This document shows positions 27,600 to 36,492 of a stretch of 64,000 nucleotides of DNA, in pieces. The stretch comes from Acinetobacter amyesii (GTDB taxonomy: Bacteria > Pseudomonadota > Gammaproteobacteria > Pseudomonadales > Moraxellaceae). The notes beneath the pieces are model-generated. The model searched no databases. It was given only the letters and a program-made list of their open reading frames with translations, and was not told where the DNA came from. The position numbers and the translations under genes are program-made. Numbering within the stretch: position 1 is the stretch's first letter; the number at the start of each line of letters is the position of its first letter. The stretch lies in NCBI RefSeq assembly GCF_002018365.1, contig NZ_MVKX01000010.1:1-64000 (forward strand), read 5' to 3'.

Positions 27600-28313
27600 A
27601 TGCGCATAATCGGACACCGTGGCGCTCGTGGCGAAGCACCTGAAAACACCCTTGGCGGTTTTCAATATATTCAAGATTTAGGGATTCGTGCTGTCGAATT
27701 TGACGTTCGGCAACTGAAAGATCGTGCCCTAGTGATCATGCATGATGACCAATTTATGCGAACGGCAGGTCAAGATAAACATCTATATGAATGTAGTTCA
27801 CAAGAGTTAGAACCCTATAACCATGCCGTTACTTGGTCAGAATGGAATAAAGTTGAACCGACGCCACTGCTCGAACAAACGCTCAAAATTATTCATAACT
27901 TCGATCATATTGAAGTTGAAGTGAAAGCGGTGAAGACACAAGCTGAAGCTGAAGCGTTGACTGAAACATTGGAACAACAACTTCAAGGCTTTGAACATTC
28001 CGCTGTGATTACCAGTTTTGACCCTAAAATTCATCTTGCTTTGCAACAGAAAAAATCTAGCTTCAAACGCGGGCTACTGGTTGAAACGGACGTAAAATTT
28101 AAAGCGATTGAACAAGCACTCGAATTGGGTTGTATTCAAATTGGTTGGATGAACCAACTCGCCAATTCAGACATTATTCAGGCCACGCAGCAGGCAAAAT
28201 TAAATGTGAGCGTGTGGACTGTCAACGACGTTGATCGTGCTAAACAGCTTAAAGATTGGGGCATTAACGGCTTAATTACCGACTATCCTAAATTGATGAT
28301 GCAGCATTTTTAA
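27600..28313 (+). CDS. Glycerophosphodiester phosphodiesterase
   Basis: A 237-residue cytosolic enzyme that splits glycerophosphodiesters to glycerol 3-phosphate and an alcohol. The catalytic pair of His and Arg is in IIGHRGARGEAPENT, metal ligands are in VEFDVRQLKDRALVIMHD, and the TIM-barrel end has SVWTVND and GINGLITDYP. No signal is seen with the ATG at 27600, which follows AGG; an upstream ATG at 27552 would add a poor hydrophobic stretch. UgpQ-like in size. Confidence 0.93.
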   Translation: MRIIGHRGARGEAPENTLGGFQYIQDLGIRAVEFDVRQLKDRALVIMHDDQFMRTAGQDKHLYECSSQELEPYNHAVTWSEWNKVEPTPLLEQTLKIIHNFDHIEVEVKAVKTQAEAEALTETLEQQLQGFEHSAVITSFDPKIHLALQQKKSSFKRGLLVETDVKFKAIEQALELGCIQIGWMNQLANSDIIQATQQAKLNVSVWTVNDVDRAKQLKDWGINGLITDYPKLMMQHF

Positions 28314-28379
28314 TGCTGCTTTATTCCCCTAGATTTGTGTAATTCACTTCTCGATCAATACGTGGCTTTTTCAACTTAT

Positions 28380-28913
28380 TTATTTTCGTTCTAAAACCAA
28401 CACGGTTTGACCCCGACTGTTTTGCATCGTCATCTGTTTCGCTTGAATTTGAAACTGTGTTGCGGCTTGCAATGCATCTGAAAGTTCAGCCTCTTGAGCT
28501 AAAGCCGAATCACAACTGAAATAGCCTGCTCGCGCATTCAAATCAATACTGTGTTTTAAGGTATCGATCACATAAGTGCCACTGATGTTATTACATCCCG
28601 TATTGCCTTGAATTTGGCGAAATTGTGAACTGAACTGCAAATAAGGTTGATGATGAAAGAACTTGGCTTTTTGCCCTGCAATTTGCACAATCGTCCATGG
28701 AATATCTTGTATCCCATCATTCACGCGAATAACTTTTAATGGCTGCTCAACGCTGCTGCCATGTGACTTCCCTTGTGACTTTGTAGTCACCTTCTGCGTC
28801 GGAGAACTTTGACAGGCCATGAGTCCCAGACAACTGATCAGAATGCCGCCCCAGATACAGTGTTTGACAAAAAATTGAGGATTATTTTGACGATTTTGCT
28901 GTTTTTTTAGCAT
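28380..28913 (-). CDS. META/HslJ-domain lipoprotein
   Basis: A 177-residue lipoprotein: basic N-terminus, hydrophobic segment and lipobox GLMAC. A Ser/Lys-rich linker is followed by a META domain (about residues 80-177) with the typical GNTGCNNISGTY block; a second Cys in YFSCDSA probably pairs with it. The start at 28913 was chosen over one 8 codons earlier because it leaves a compact signal. HslJ relatives are linked to outer-membrane stress and drug tolerance, but the function here is unknown. Confidence 0.82.
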   Translation of the reverse strand: MLKKQQNRQNNPQFFVKHCIWGGILISCLGLMACQSSPTQKVTTKSQGKSHGSSVEQPLKVIRVNDGIQDIPWTIVQIAGQKAKFFHHQPYLQFSSQFRQIQGNTGCNNISGTYVIDTLKHSIDLNARAGYFSCDSALAQEAELSDALQAATQFQIQAKQMTMQNSRGQTVLVLERK

Positions 28914-29103
28914 CTTTTTTACCCCATAAAAAGTCAAATAACTTCAGTCGTATTATGTTACTGTTTAGAACAATACAACTGTACAATAACAGTGGTGAAA
29001 ACGGGTTTTCCCGTGCTACTATTCTGTACGTTTAAAATCCCTTAAAAAATTAATGGGATTAGTCCTATCTATACCTCCCAAGGTTTCAGGAGTGCTGTTG
29101 GAG

Positions 29104-30264
29104 ATGAATGCTCCCCTACCCAAAGCCCCAATGAACTGGATTGCTATTTTTGCATTGGTGTTTTTACCTATTGTCGCAGTTATTGCAATTCCGTTATATG
29201 CCATTAATCATGATTTTAGTGCCGCTGCTTGGATCAGTATGTTTGTTTTACTGGGTGTCAGCAGTTTAGGTATTACCGCAGGTTATCACCGCTTATGGGC
29301 ACACCGTGCTTATGAAGCAACCTTGCCTTTAAAAATCATTTTAATGCTCATGGGTACTTTTGCTGTTCAGAACAGTATTTTGTTCTGGGCTTCAGGTCAC
29401 CGTACACATCACCGTCATGTAGACGATATTGACCAAGATCCATACTCGATTAATCGTGGTTTCTGGTATGCCCATATCGGGTGGATGCTTCGTGATTATC
29501 CAGCAGCAGAACCGAACTACAAAAACGCACCTGATCTATTAAAAGATAAAGTCGTTTTGTTCCAAGATAAATACTACATTCCACTGGTAATTGCTGTTCA
29601 TGCAGCGATTTTAGTGCCAATTGGTTGGGCTGTAGGCGATATGTGGGGCGTTCTATTATTGGGCGGTTTAATGCGTCTAATCTTGAGCCATCATGTGACG
29701 TTCTTTATTAACTCACTGTGCCACATGTGGGGTAAACGTCCATATACTGACGAAAATACCGCGCGTGATAACTTCTGGTTAGCTATTGCTACTTGGGGTG
29801 AGGGTTATCATAACTATCACCATATTTTCCAATACGACTACCGTAATGGTGTGAAATGGTGGCAATACGATCCAACAAAATGGTTAATTTGGAGCTGCTC
29901 TAAATTAGGTCTTGCTAAAAATTTACGCCGTATTCCTAGCTTTAATATTAAAAAAGCTGAGTTGGCTATGAAGTTCAAATATGCTGAACAAGACCTTGCG
30001 ATCTATGGTCTCAACATGACCGATGATATTGCGACAGCTAAGCAACGTATTTCTCAAGAATATGATGCGTTTTCGCAAACTTTGAATGACTGGGCAAAAT
30101 TAAAAGAACAGGAAATTCAAGCGAAGAAAACAGCAGTTGCTGAAAAAATTCATCAGATGGATGACAAACTCAAACTTGAATTCCTACAAGTTGAACAGCG
30201 TTTGTCACAGCACCGTGAAACACTGAATCAATTGATGCGTAACTTGAAAAAGAAAACCGCTTAA
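29104..30264 (+). CDS. Membrane acyl-CoA delta-9 desaturase
   Basis: A 386-residue di-iron membrane enzyme introducing a double bond into saturated acyl-CoA. Three histidine boxes are visible: HRLWAH, HRTHHRH and HNYHH, with four hydrophobic helices. The last 90 residues are a charged helical extension (coiled-coil-like) beyond the catalytic domain. The start is uncertain: ATG at 29104, or 29053 with no ribosome site. A short perfect stem ACGGG-TTTT-CCCGT lies in the upstream region (about 29007-29020). A terminator follows. Confidence 0.92.
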   Translation: MNAPLPKAPMNWIAIFALVFLPIVAVIAIPLYAINHDFSAAAWISMFVLLGVSSLGITAGYHRLWAHRAYEATLPLKIILMLMGTFAVQNSILFWASGHRTHHRHVDDIDQDPYSINRGFWYAHIGWMLRDYPAAEPNYKNAPDLLKDKVVLFQDKYYIPLVIAVHAAILVPIGWAVGDMWGVLLLGGLMRLILSHHVTFFINSLCHMWGKRPYTDENTARDNFWLAIATWGEGYHNYHHIFQYDYRNGVKWWQYDPTKWLIWSCSKLGLAKNLRRIPSFNIKKAELAMKFKYAEQDLAIYGLNMTDDIATAKQRISQEYDAFSQTLNDWAKLKEQEIQAKKTAVAEKIHQMDDKLKLEFLQVEQRLSQHRETLNQLMRNLKKKTA

Positions 30265-30287
30265 TTCTTTTGAGCCTATCAAATGAT

Positions 30288-30313
30288 AAAGCCTCCCTTG
30301 TGGAGGCTTTATT
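30288..30313 (+). terminator. Terminator after the desaturase gene
   Basis: AAAGCCTCC-CTTGT-GGAGGCTTT followed by ATT; the T-run is short. Confidence 0.75.
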
Positions 30314-30385
30314 GATTTCAAGCTACAGTTTTTCTATCTGGTCTTTGCTATAGTTTCAACATAACTTGAATTTTTAAAGATCATT

Positions 30386-31831
30386 ATGCTGTTCAATGCC
30401 CGCTATAACACCCTGCCACCTCGCCTGTACCATCATCAGCAGCCTGTACCCTTAAAAGGCGCAAAAGCTGGGCATTTTAATGCCGCTCTTGCGGATGAGC
30501 TGCAATGGTCTGAGACAGATAAACAGGCTTGGGTAGACATCTGTAGCGGACAAAAAACCTTTGCTGAATTTGAACCTTTGGCCATGGTCTATGCAGGTCA
30601 CCAGTTTGGACAATGGGCAGGCCAATTAGGCGATGGACGCGGCTTACTGATTGGGCAAATCATCGATAAACATGGGCAAACCATTGACTTACATCTCAAA
30701 GGTGCCGGCTCTACGCCTTATTCACGCATGGGCGATGGACGTGCAGTGCTGCGCTCGACCATTCGTGAATATTTGGCAGGACATGTGCTGAACAACCTAG
30801 GCGTTGCCTCTAGCAATGCGGTGGGTTTTACCAGTTCTGAGCAAGGTGTACAGCGCGAAAAACTCGAGCTCGGCGCGATGATGCTGCGTACATCTGACTG
30901 TCATATCCGATTGGGACATTTTGAATGGATCAATCAATATCAAAGCGATTTGCTACCTGAATTCACGCAGAAATGTATTGAATGGCACTACCCTGAATGC
31001 TTGAATGCCGAACAGCCTATTTTGGCTTTTGCCACTCAAGTTATTCAGCGTACCGCAGTGATGATTGCCAAATGGCAGCTGATTGGTTTTGCACATGGCG
31101 TGATGAATACCGACAACCTGAATATTACCGGTTCAACTTTGGACTTCGGCCCTTATGGCTTTATGGAGCGCTTCCGTCCAAACTGGATCAACAACCATTC
31201 GGATTACCAAGGCCGCTATACCTATCAGCAACAGCCGAGCATCGGTCATTGGAATCTCTGGCAATGGCTGAATAATCTCGTTCCACTCTGCCCTGCGGAC
31301 TATGACAAAGAACAGTGGAAAGAAGATCTAGCCAAATGCTTAGAGCATTTTGAACTGACCTTCTTGGAACATTATAAATTGGGCTTAGCTCAGAAAATGG
31401 GCCTGCCAAGTTTCCATAAAAACAGCTTTGACTGCGCCATGGCCTTTTTACGCATACTGCAAAGTGAGCAGCTGGATTACACACAAAGCTTTATCCGTCT
31501 GCAAAATCATAAATATGAAGCCATTAAAGATGACTGTTTAGACCGCCGCGCCTTTGAAGGTTTCTTGGCACAATATGAAAGCATCCGTGCGCATCAGGAC
31601 ACCGATGCTTTAGATGCTGAAATGGCACAGGCCAATCCGCAATATATCTTGCGTAACCATATGGCGCAAAAGGCGATTGAGCTTGCTGAACGCAATGATT
31701 TTTCAGAGGTAGAACGTTTATTTACATTGCTCAGTCGACCATTTACTAAACAGCCTAAACTGGAAACAACAGAAGATTTAGGCCCCTTGCCAAGTGATGT
31801 GCCTGAAGTGATGGTCAGCTGCTCGTCTTAA
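30386..31831 (+). CDS. selO: Protein adenylyltransferase SelO
   Basis: A 481-residue pseudokinase that transfers AMP from ATP to protein hydroxyls, acting in redox stress. Visible are YAGHQFGQWAGQLGDGRG, LHLKGAGSTPYSRMGDGRAVLRS, the NTDNLNITGSTLDFGPYGFM catalytic block and the C-terminal Cys-Ser-Ser. The cysteine at 479 occupies the place of selenocysteine in eukaryotic SelO. It is followed by a cluster of DnaA-box-like sites. Length fits the bacterial YdiU group. Confidence 0.96.
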   Translation: MLFNARYNTLPPRLYHHQQPVPLKGAKAGHFNAALADELQWSETDKQAWVDICSGQKTFAEFEPLAMVYAGHQFGQWAGQLGDGRGLLIGQIIDKHGQTIDLHLKGAGSTPYSRMGDGRAVLRSTIREYLAGHVLNNLGVASSNAVGFTSSEQGVQREKLELGAMMLRTSDCHIRLGHFEWINQYQSDLLPEFTQKCIEWHYPECLNAEQPILAFATQVIQRTAVMIAKWQLIGFAHGVMNTDNLNITGSTLDFGPYGFMERFRPNWINNHSDYQGRYTYQQQPSIGHWNLWQWLNNLVPLCPADYDKEQWKEDLAKCLEHFELTFLEHYKLGLAQKMGLPSFHKNSFDCAMAFLRILQSEQLDYTQSFIRLQNHKYEAIKDDCLDRRAFEGFLAQYESIRAHQDTDALDAEMAQANPQYILRNHMAQKAIELAERNDFSEVERLFTLLSRPFTKQPKLETTEDLGPLPSDVPEVMVSCSS

Positions 31832-31835
31832 ACAT

Positions 31836-31898
31836 TTATCCACAAATCCACACTTTAATCGGGTCATAATTGTGGATAATTTAAACATTATCCACAAT
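31836..31898. promoter_or_regulatory. Cluster of three perfect DnaA-box sequences, two in a 12-bp inverted repeat
   Basis: TTATCCACA occurs at 31836-31844 (+), 31871-31879 (-) and 31888-31896 (+). The last two lie in the perfect inverted repeat ATTGTGGATAAT-TTAAAC-ATTATCCACAAT (31869-31898). The sites fill the space between selO and the L,D-transpeptidase gene. They could bind DnaA, or the palindrome could be the operator of another regulator or a hairpin in the selO transcript. Confidence 0.7.
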
Positions 31899-31943
31899 TC
31901 AGAAATGGATAGACTGCGAAAGCACTTCATCCTCTAAAAAATA

Positions 31944-32549
31944 ATGACAAGAAAAAATATCACGATCTTTAGTTTCGCTACCCTCTTCTGTATTGCGGTA
32001 GCCTACTTTGCCTATCAAAAATTTGAAAAATATCTACCTACACCTGCCAATGCACTGGTCTTTCTGCCGGCATTAAGCGATTTGCAAATTCAAAAAATTC
32101 GCACAGAAACGCCGATCGACAATATTCAGGTACATAAAGCTCAGCGTTATTTGGAATTAAAACATCAGGATCAAGTCATTCGGCGTTACCCAATGCGTCT
32201 GGGTTTTCAACCGCTTGGACATAAAGTTCAAGAGGGTGATGGCAAAACGCCTGAAGGCAGCTATATGATTGATTGGCGCAATCCGCAAAGTTCATTTTAT
32301 AAGTCTTTGCATATCTCCTACCCTAATGCGACCGATAGACAAAAGGCTAAAGATTTAGGGGTTTCTGCAGGTGGTGACATTATGATTCATGGTTCTGCGA
32401 CCAGTTTGCAGATGAAAGCTGCACCACAACTGATGACTTATTTCCCACAAAAAGATTGGACTTGGGGCTGTATTGCAGTGCGTAATATTGATATGGATGA
32501 AATTTGGCAATTGGTAAATAATGATACTGTTATTCATATTCATCCTTAG
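31944..32549 (+). CDS. L,D-transpeptidase (YkuD family), membrane-anchored
   Basis: A 201-residue protein with an N-terminal hydrophobic anchor (about residues 7-25) and a YkuD catalytic domain (about 60-200). The active-site pattern is GGDIMIHG followed by DWTWGCIAVRN, with the nucleophile cysteine after Gly; the His-Gly before it in many family members is Trp-Gly here, as in the YafK/DpaA-like subgroup. It should act in the periplasm on tetrapeptide stems or anchored proteins. It follows the DnaA-box cluster and precedes a YjbR gene by 36 nt. Confidence 0.88.
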   Translation: MTRKNITIFSFATLFCIAVAYFAYQKFEKYLPTPANALVFLPALSDLQIQKIRTETPIDNIQVHKAQRYLELKHQDQVIRRYPMRLGFQPLGHKVQEGDGKTPEGSYMIDWRNPQSSFYKSLHISYPNATDRQKAKDLGVSAGGDIMIHGSATSLQMKAAPQLMTYFPQKDWTWGCIAVRNIDMDEIWQLVNNDTVIHIHP

Positions 32550-32585
32550 GCTTTAACGTTCAAGCTTATTTTTAGGTTATCCCCT

Positions 32586-32957
32586 ATGATTGCATTACAC
32601 GCTGTAGCTGCTAAGACGGCCTTAGCCCTGCCTGAAACTACATGCAGCCAGCCTTTTGGTGAAGGCTGTGATGTGTTTAAGGTGATGGATAAGGTTTTTA
32701 TGCTGAGTTTTCATTTAGAAGGCAAAGCAACTATCAATTTAAAAGTGCTGCCTGATAATGGCACGATGCTGAAGGATATTTATCCTTTTATTCGTGCGGG
32801 CTGGCATATGAATAAGCAGCATTGGATTTCTGTTTTTACAGATGAAGAATTAGAAGAAGAACTGCTGCAAGATTTGGTACTGAATTCTTATGAATTGGTG
32901 GTGTCGAAGCTAAATAAGGGACAACGGCAGAGGATTGAATTGCTAAGAAGTGTTTAA
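32586..32957 (+). CDS. MmcQ/YjbR family protein
   Basis: A 123-residue cytosolic alpha/beta protein of the YjbR fold (CyaY-like, sometimes called DNA-binding). Family pattern: start with the helix ALALPETTCSQPFGEGCDVFKV, then FMLSFHLEGKATINLKVLPD, HMNKQHWISVF and a C-terminal helix ending VSKLNKGQR. True function unknown. It is probably cotranscribed with the L,D-transpeptidase, 36 nt upstream. Confidence 0.85.
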   Translation: MIALHAVAAKTALALPETTCSQPFGEGCDVFKVMDKVFMLSFHLEGKATINLKVLPDNGTMLKDIYPFIRAGWHMNKQHWISVFTDEELEEELLQDLVLNSYELVVSKLNKGQRQRIELLRSV

Positions 32958-33038
32958 ATACTCTTATAAAGGATAAATTAAATTCTAAATAGCAGCCATT
33001 AAGTAAATAAGGGTTTAAGTCATTAGACTAATGAGCCT

Positions 33039-33899
33039 CTACTCCTCTAAGTCTTTAATCAATGTGTAGTAAGAGTCCGATAAATCACAGTTTAATTTTT
33101 GCATTAATGCAGAAAAATAATCATCCGAATCATCAGCTTCAAAATAAACAGTTTTAAATTTTTTTAGTAATGTGCTCAATTCATTTTGAAAGAAAAACAG
33201 ATAGTCATCCATATGATCCTCATCCATCCCTCCCAAATATGCAACTTCAATTGAATTTTCATCTGAACCACCAATAAGAAAGTAAGCACATAGTTGAGAA
33301 TGTTGATTTAAAAGGATTGTTGACTCCATTATGTTTATATTTTTTAAATATTCGAACAATAAGTCAGGTGAAAATTCCTGAGCTAAAACATTAACACCTT
33401 CATGAAATCGCCTGTAGTTTTTATGGAACAATTTCTTTAATTCTTGCCATTCTTCTTTCGACATCTGATTTAATTTTTTAGTTTTTATTCTTTTTATATC
33501 TGTATAGATTTCAGTTATTTCGGTTAATTCAATCAAGTAAGTCGTTCTAGCAATATAAAAGCGATGTGACTCAAACAGTTCACGTAAAGAATTATTCCTA
33601 GAATTGAGTATGAGTTGTAATCTTCTCGTTTTAGATTTTTTCTCTAAATTATTGATCAATTTTATGAATAGATTAGCCTCTAAGTCATTTTGTACCTCAT
33701 GAAATAAAATATAATCTCGATGAGGATGGACATGATTAGAATAAAGCATTCCTAAGGCAATGATCGTATCACCTTTTTTCGCAACGACATGATAAAAACC
33801 TATCTTTGGTAAATGATGCTCAATTAAATATTGCTGTAAATGCATATTCATTTTTGAATCAAAATGCTGAGAATCTAAAATTTTAATATTCATAATCAT
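33039..33899 (-). CDS. Two-domain GNAT-type acetyltransferase-like protein
   Basis: A 286-residue protein with two GNAT-like halves. The first (about 1-140) has the strand pattern VVAKKGDTIIALGMLYSN and a helix LFESHRFYIARTTYLIEL. The second (about 150-286) has LCAYFLIGGSDENSIEVAYLGGM and a final DSYYTLIKDL strand. The acetyl-CoA loop is degenerate in both, so activity is uncertain. Its base composition is clearly richer in A+T than its neighbours and it stands alone, which suggests acquisition from elsewhere. No close family is recognised. Confidence 0.6.
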   Translation of the reverse strand: MIMNIKILDSQHFDSKMNMHLQQYLIEHHLPKIGFYHVVAKKGDTIIALGMLYSNHVHPHRDYILFHEVQNDLEANLFIKLINNLEKKSKTRRLQLILNSRNNSLRELFESHRFYIARTTYLIELTEITEIYTDIKRIKTKKLNQMSKEEWQELKKLFHKNYRRFHEGVNVLAQEFSPDLLFEYLKNINIMESTILLNQHSQLCAYFLIGGSDENSIEVAYLGGMDEDHMDDYLFFFQNELSTLLKKFKTVYFEADDSDDYFSALMQKLNCDLSDSYYTLIKDLEE

Positions 33900-34171
33900 T
33901 TACCGATTTATTTTTAAAAATAAAAAATTAATTAATCAGCCCTCAAAAATATTCAAAAAATATACTTCTTACCAATTTTTTTAATGTTTTTAATTAATAT
34001 CAATACTTTAACCTAAACCATAGAAATTTAAAGCATACTGGAACGGCTGCTATCGATACGAACACTCCATAAATATGTTTATTTTCAAAATAATTTAGCA
34101 AAGACATTATTTTACAGCACGAAACAAGAACGCCTGCATATCAAAAGGCTCTTCCCTAAGCCTCCATCTTA
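33900..34171. other. A/T-rich intergenic region downstream of the permease gene
   Basis: A 272-bp stretch between the permease stop and the double-GNAT start. It is strongly A/T-rich like the GNAT gene itself, and I see no gene or terminator in it. It holds the GNAT promoter region. Confidence 0.4.
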
Positions 34172-35527
34172 TTAAACTTTCTTTGCTTGCATCACCTTAA
34201 ACAGTACAAACAGCAATAATATCCATACCGGCTGCATCAGCACCGACAACATAAAACCCTGATTCCACATGATGTACAAAATCATCAGCATGAACACTAA
34301 GACAAAGTAGTTGGTGAACGGTGCAAATAATGCAGGAAATTTAGTTTGTATACCCTGCTGCTGCATCGCTTTTCTAAACTTCAAATGAATCAAGCTGATT
34401 AACATCCAATTCAGCACCGCCGCACTCACCACGATATAAATCAAATAGCTCAATGCTTTTTCAGGCAAGAAATAATTCAGCAGCACACAGCCAAAAATCA
34501 GCAAAGCAGAAAATAAAACCGCAGCAATCGGCGTACCGTGTTTATTCACCTGCTTAAACGCTTTTGGTGCATTACCCTGCTCTGCCAAACCGAGCAGCAT
34601 ACGGCTATTGGCATACATGCCGCTATTGCAGACCGAAACGGATGCCGTCAAAATAATAAAATTCAGCAAATGTGCCGCCCAATCAATCCCCATCTGATTA
34701 AAAATCATCACAAAAGGACTATGATCCAAACCACCAAGTTTCAATTGATTCCACGGCACCAGCGACAGCAATACCGCCAAGGAACAGATATAAAATAAGA
34801 ACACGCGGATCACGGTCTGATTTACGGCTTTCGGAATGTTTTTGTCAGGATCTTCTGTTTCTGCTGCGGCCATGCTGATCAATTCAATGCCACCAAAAGC
34901 AAACATCATAAAGGCCAACATGTAAAATAAGCCTTCAAAACCATGCGGAAAAAAGCCGCCATGTACCCATAAATTACTAATCGAAGCCGTAGAGTCTGCG
35001 CCTGCGGTAAGTAGCAGATACACACCAAAAACAATCATGGCAACAATCGCCACAACCTTAATCATCGACAGCCAAAATTCTGACTCTGCATACAGTTTTA
35101 CATTGGCTAAATTGGCAAGGGTAATGACCGCAAAAAATACCAGTACCGAAACCCAAGCAGGCACATTCGGCCACCAGTAATTGACATATTTGCCTATTGC
35201 GGTCAGCTCGGTCATCACCACTAAAATATACAGAATCCAGTAGTTCCAGCCCGTTAAAAAGCCCGCAAACTTGCCCCAATATTTAAAAGCAAAATGACTG
35301 AATGAACCTGTGACTGGCTCTTGTACAATCATCTCACCCAACTGGCGCATAATCAGAAAAGCAATCAAGCCACCAATCAAATAGCCCAAAATAATCGATG
35401 GCCCAGCCGACTCAATAATATGCGCAGAGCCTAAAAATAGCCCTGTACCTATTGCGCCACCCATTGCAATCAGCTGAATATGGCGGTTCTTTAATCGGCG
35501 CTGCAGTTGAGGCATTTCGCTGCTCAC
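34172..35527 (-). CDS. AroP/PheP-like aromatic amino-acid permease
   Basis: A 451-residue APC-superfamily transporter with about twelve transmembrane helices. The N-terminal LKNRHIQLIAMGGAIGTGLFLGSA and the GSFSHFAFKYWG, GWNYWILYILVVMTELTA and ETEDPDKNIPKAVNQ segments closely follow the pattern of E. coli AroP and PheP. It should import phenylalanine, tyrosine or tryptophan with protons; the exact substrate is not resolved. Two starts compete: GTG at 35527 behind GAGAA, or ATG at 35515. Confidence 0.88.
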   Translation of the reverse strand: MSSEMPQLQRRLKNRHIQLIAMGGAIGTGLFLGSAHIIESAGPSIILGYLIGGLIAFLIMRQLGEMIVQEPVTGSFSHFAFKYWGKFAGFLTGWNYWILYILVVMTELTAIGKYVNYWWPNVPAWVSVLVFFAVITLANLANVKLYAESEFWLSMIKVVAIVAMIVFGVYLLLTAGADSTASISNLWVHGGFFPHGFEGLFYMLAFMMFAFGGIELISMAAAETEDPDKNIPKAVNQTVIRVFLFYICSLAVLLSLVPWNQLKLGGLDHSPFVMIFNQMGIDWAAHLLNFIILTASVSVCNSGMYANSRMLLGLAEQGNAPKAFKQVNKHGTPIAAVLFSALLIFGCVLLNYFLPEKALSYLIYIVVSAAVLNWMLISLIHLKFRKAMQQQGIQTKFPALFAPFTNYFVLVFMLMILYIMWNQGFMLSVLMQPVWILLLFVLFKVMQAKKV

Positions 35528-35669
35528 AACACGTTCTCATCTTATAAAAAAGTGAATTGTAGCCTGTGCAGCTCTTTGCAGCCAAATATTCATAGACTAT
35601 TGCTGTATGAGCAACAAATGATGCTGATAAAATCAGACTTCAAATCTATCCATACCGTCAACTGCATCT

Positions 35670-36371
35670 ATGAATCAGCAACATTTATCAATGGTCTTCA
35701 TTCCTGGATTTATGCTAGATGAATCCTTGTAGGATGAGTTCATCCCACAACTTCCTCACACATGGAATTTCTTTAGGGCAAGTTTAAAACACGGTCAAAC
35801 GATTGATGAAATTGCGGAACATATCCTACTCAATGCCCCGCCACGCTTTGTCTTGGTGGGTTTTTCACTAGGCGGTTATATTGCCAGAACCATTGCGCAA
35901 AAATATCCTGAACGTATATCTGCACTCATTTTAATGGCAAGCTCTTTACACCCTGATAGTGAAAAACAGAAGCAGTTAAAAATCGCGGCCATCCAAGCTG
36001 CATCAGCAAGCACGTTTCATGGTTTGAGCAAAATAGCGATTTCGAAATCACTACACCCAAACCATGCGGACAATCGGCAGTTGATTCTACGTATTCAAAA
36101 TATGGGAAAAAATCTTGGATTTGAGAGCTTTAAAGCGCAGTCATTATTAGACCGTAGCCATATTCGCAGCGATGCCATTCAGTGCCCAACACTGATTATT
36201 TCAGCTGCTCAAGATCGGCTACGTTCACTAGATGAAGCGCAGGAGCTGCATCAATCTATAGCACATAGTCAACTTGATACCATTGAAAATACGGGCCATA
36301 TGACTCCCTTGGAACAGCCGGAAGCTTTAGCTGCCAGTATGCTGAAATGGCTGAATACATTGCCCCTTTAA
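35670..36371 (+). pseudogene. Alpha/beta hydrolase interrupted by an in-frame TAG
   Basis: One reading frame runs from ATG 35670 to 36371 (233 codons) except for TAG at 35730-35732, codon 21. Before the stop it encodes a normal first strand with the oxyanion loop VFIPGFMLDESL, and after it continues DEFIP...LVGFSLGGYIARTIA with the nucleophile serine, and later IISAAQDRLRS and the catalytic His in ENTGHMTP. Related proteins usually have Trp at the stop position (L-W-D), so TGG to TAG is the simple explanation. The only internal starts (TTG/GTG at 35850-35853) would lose the oxyanion strand. Confidence 0.82.
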
Positions 36372-36375
36372 ATAT

Positions 36376-36403
36376 AAACAGCCCTCAATTGAGAGCTGTT
36401 TTT
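36376..36403 (+). terminator. Terminator after the hydrolase pseudogene
   Basis: ACAGCCCTC-AATT-GAGAGCTGT, one mismatch, followed by TTTT. Confidence 0.7.
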
Positions 36404-36492
36404 AGCATTCACCACGCTAGATGGATATTGATAACGAATGCAGTACGTCTAAACCGATTCTATTCATTCAGACTACGCCGCCATGTAAATCG

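Noticed and set aside
31944..32549. L,D-transpeptidase as a dead enzyme because the His-Gly before Cys is missing
   Set aside because: The pattern DWTxGCIAV is common in a YkuD subgroup, so this is a normal variant.
35853..36371. Short intact alpha/beta hydrolase starting at 35853
   Set aside because: The frame continues upstream with conserved hydrolase strands and the oxyanion loop; the short start loses these and has no ribosome site.
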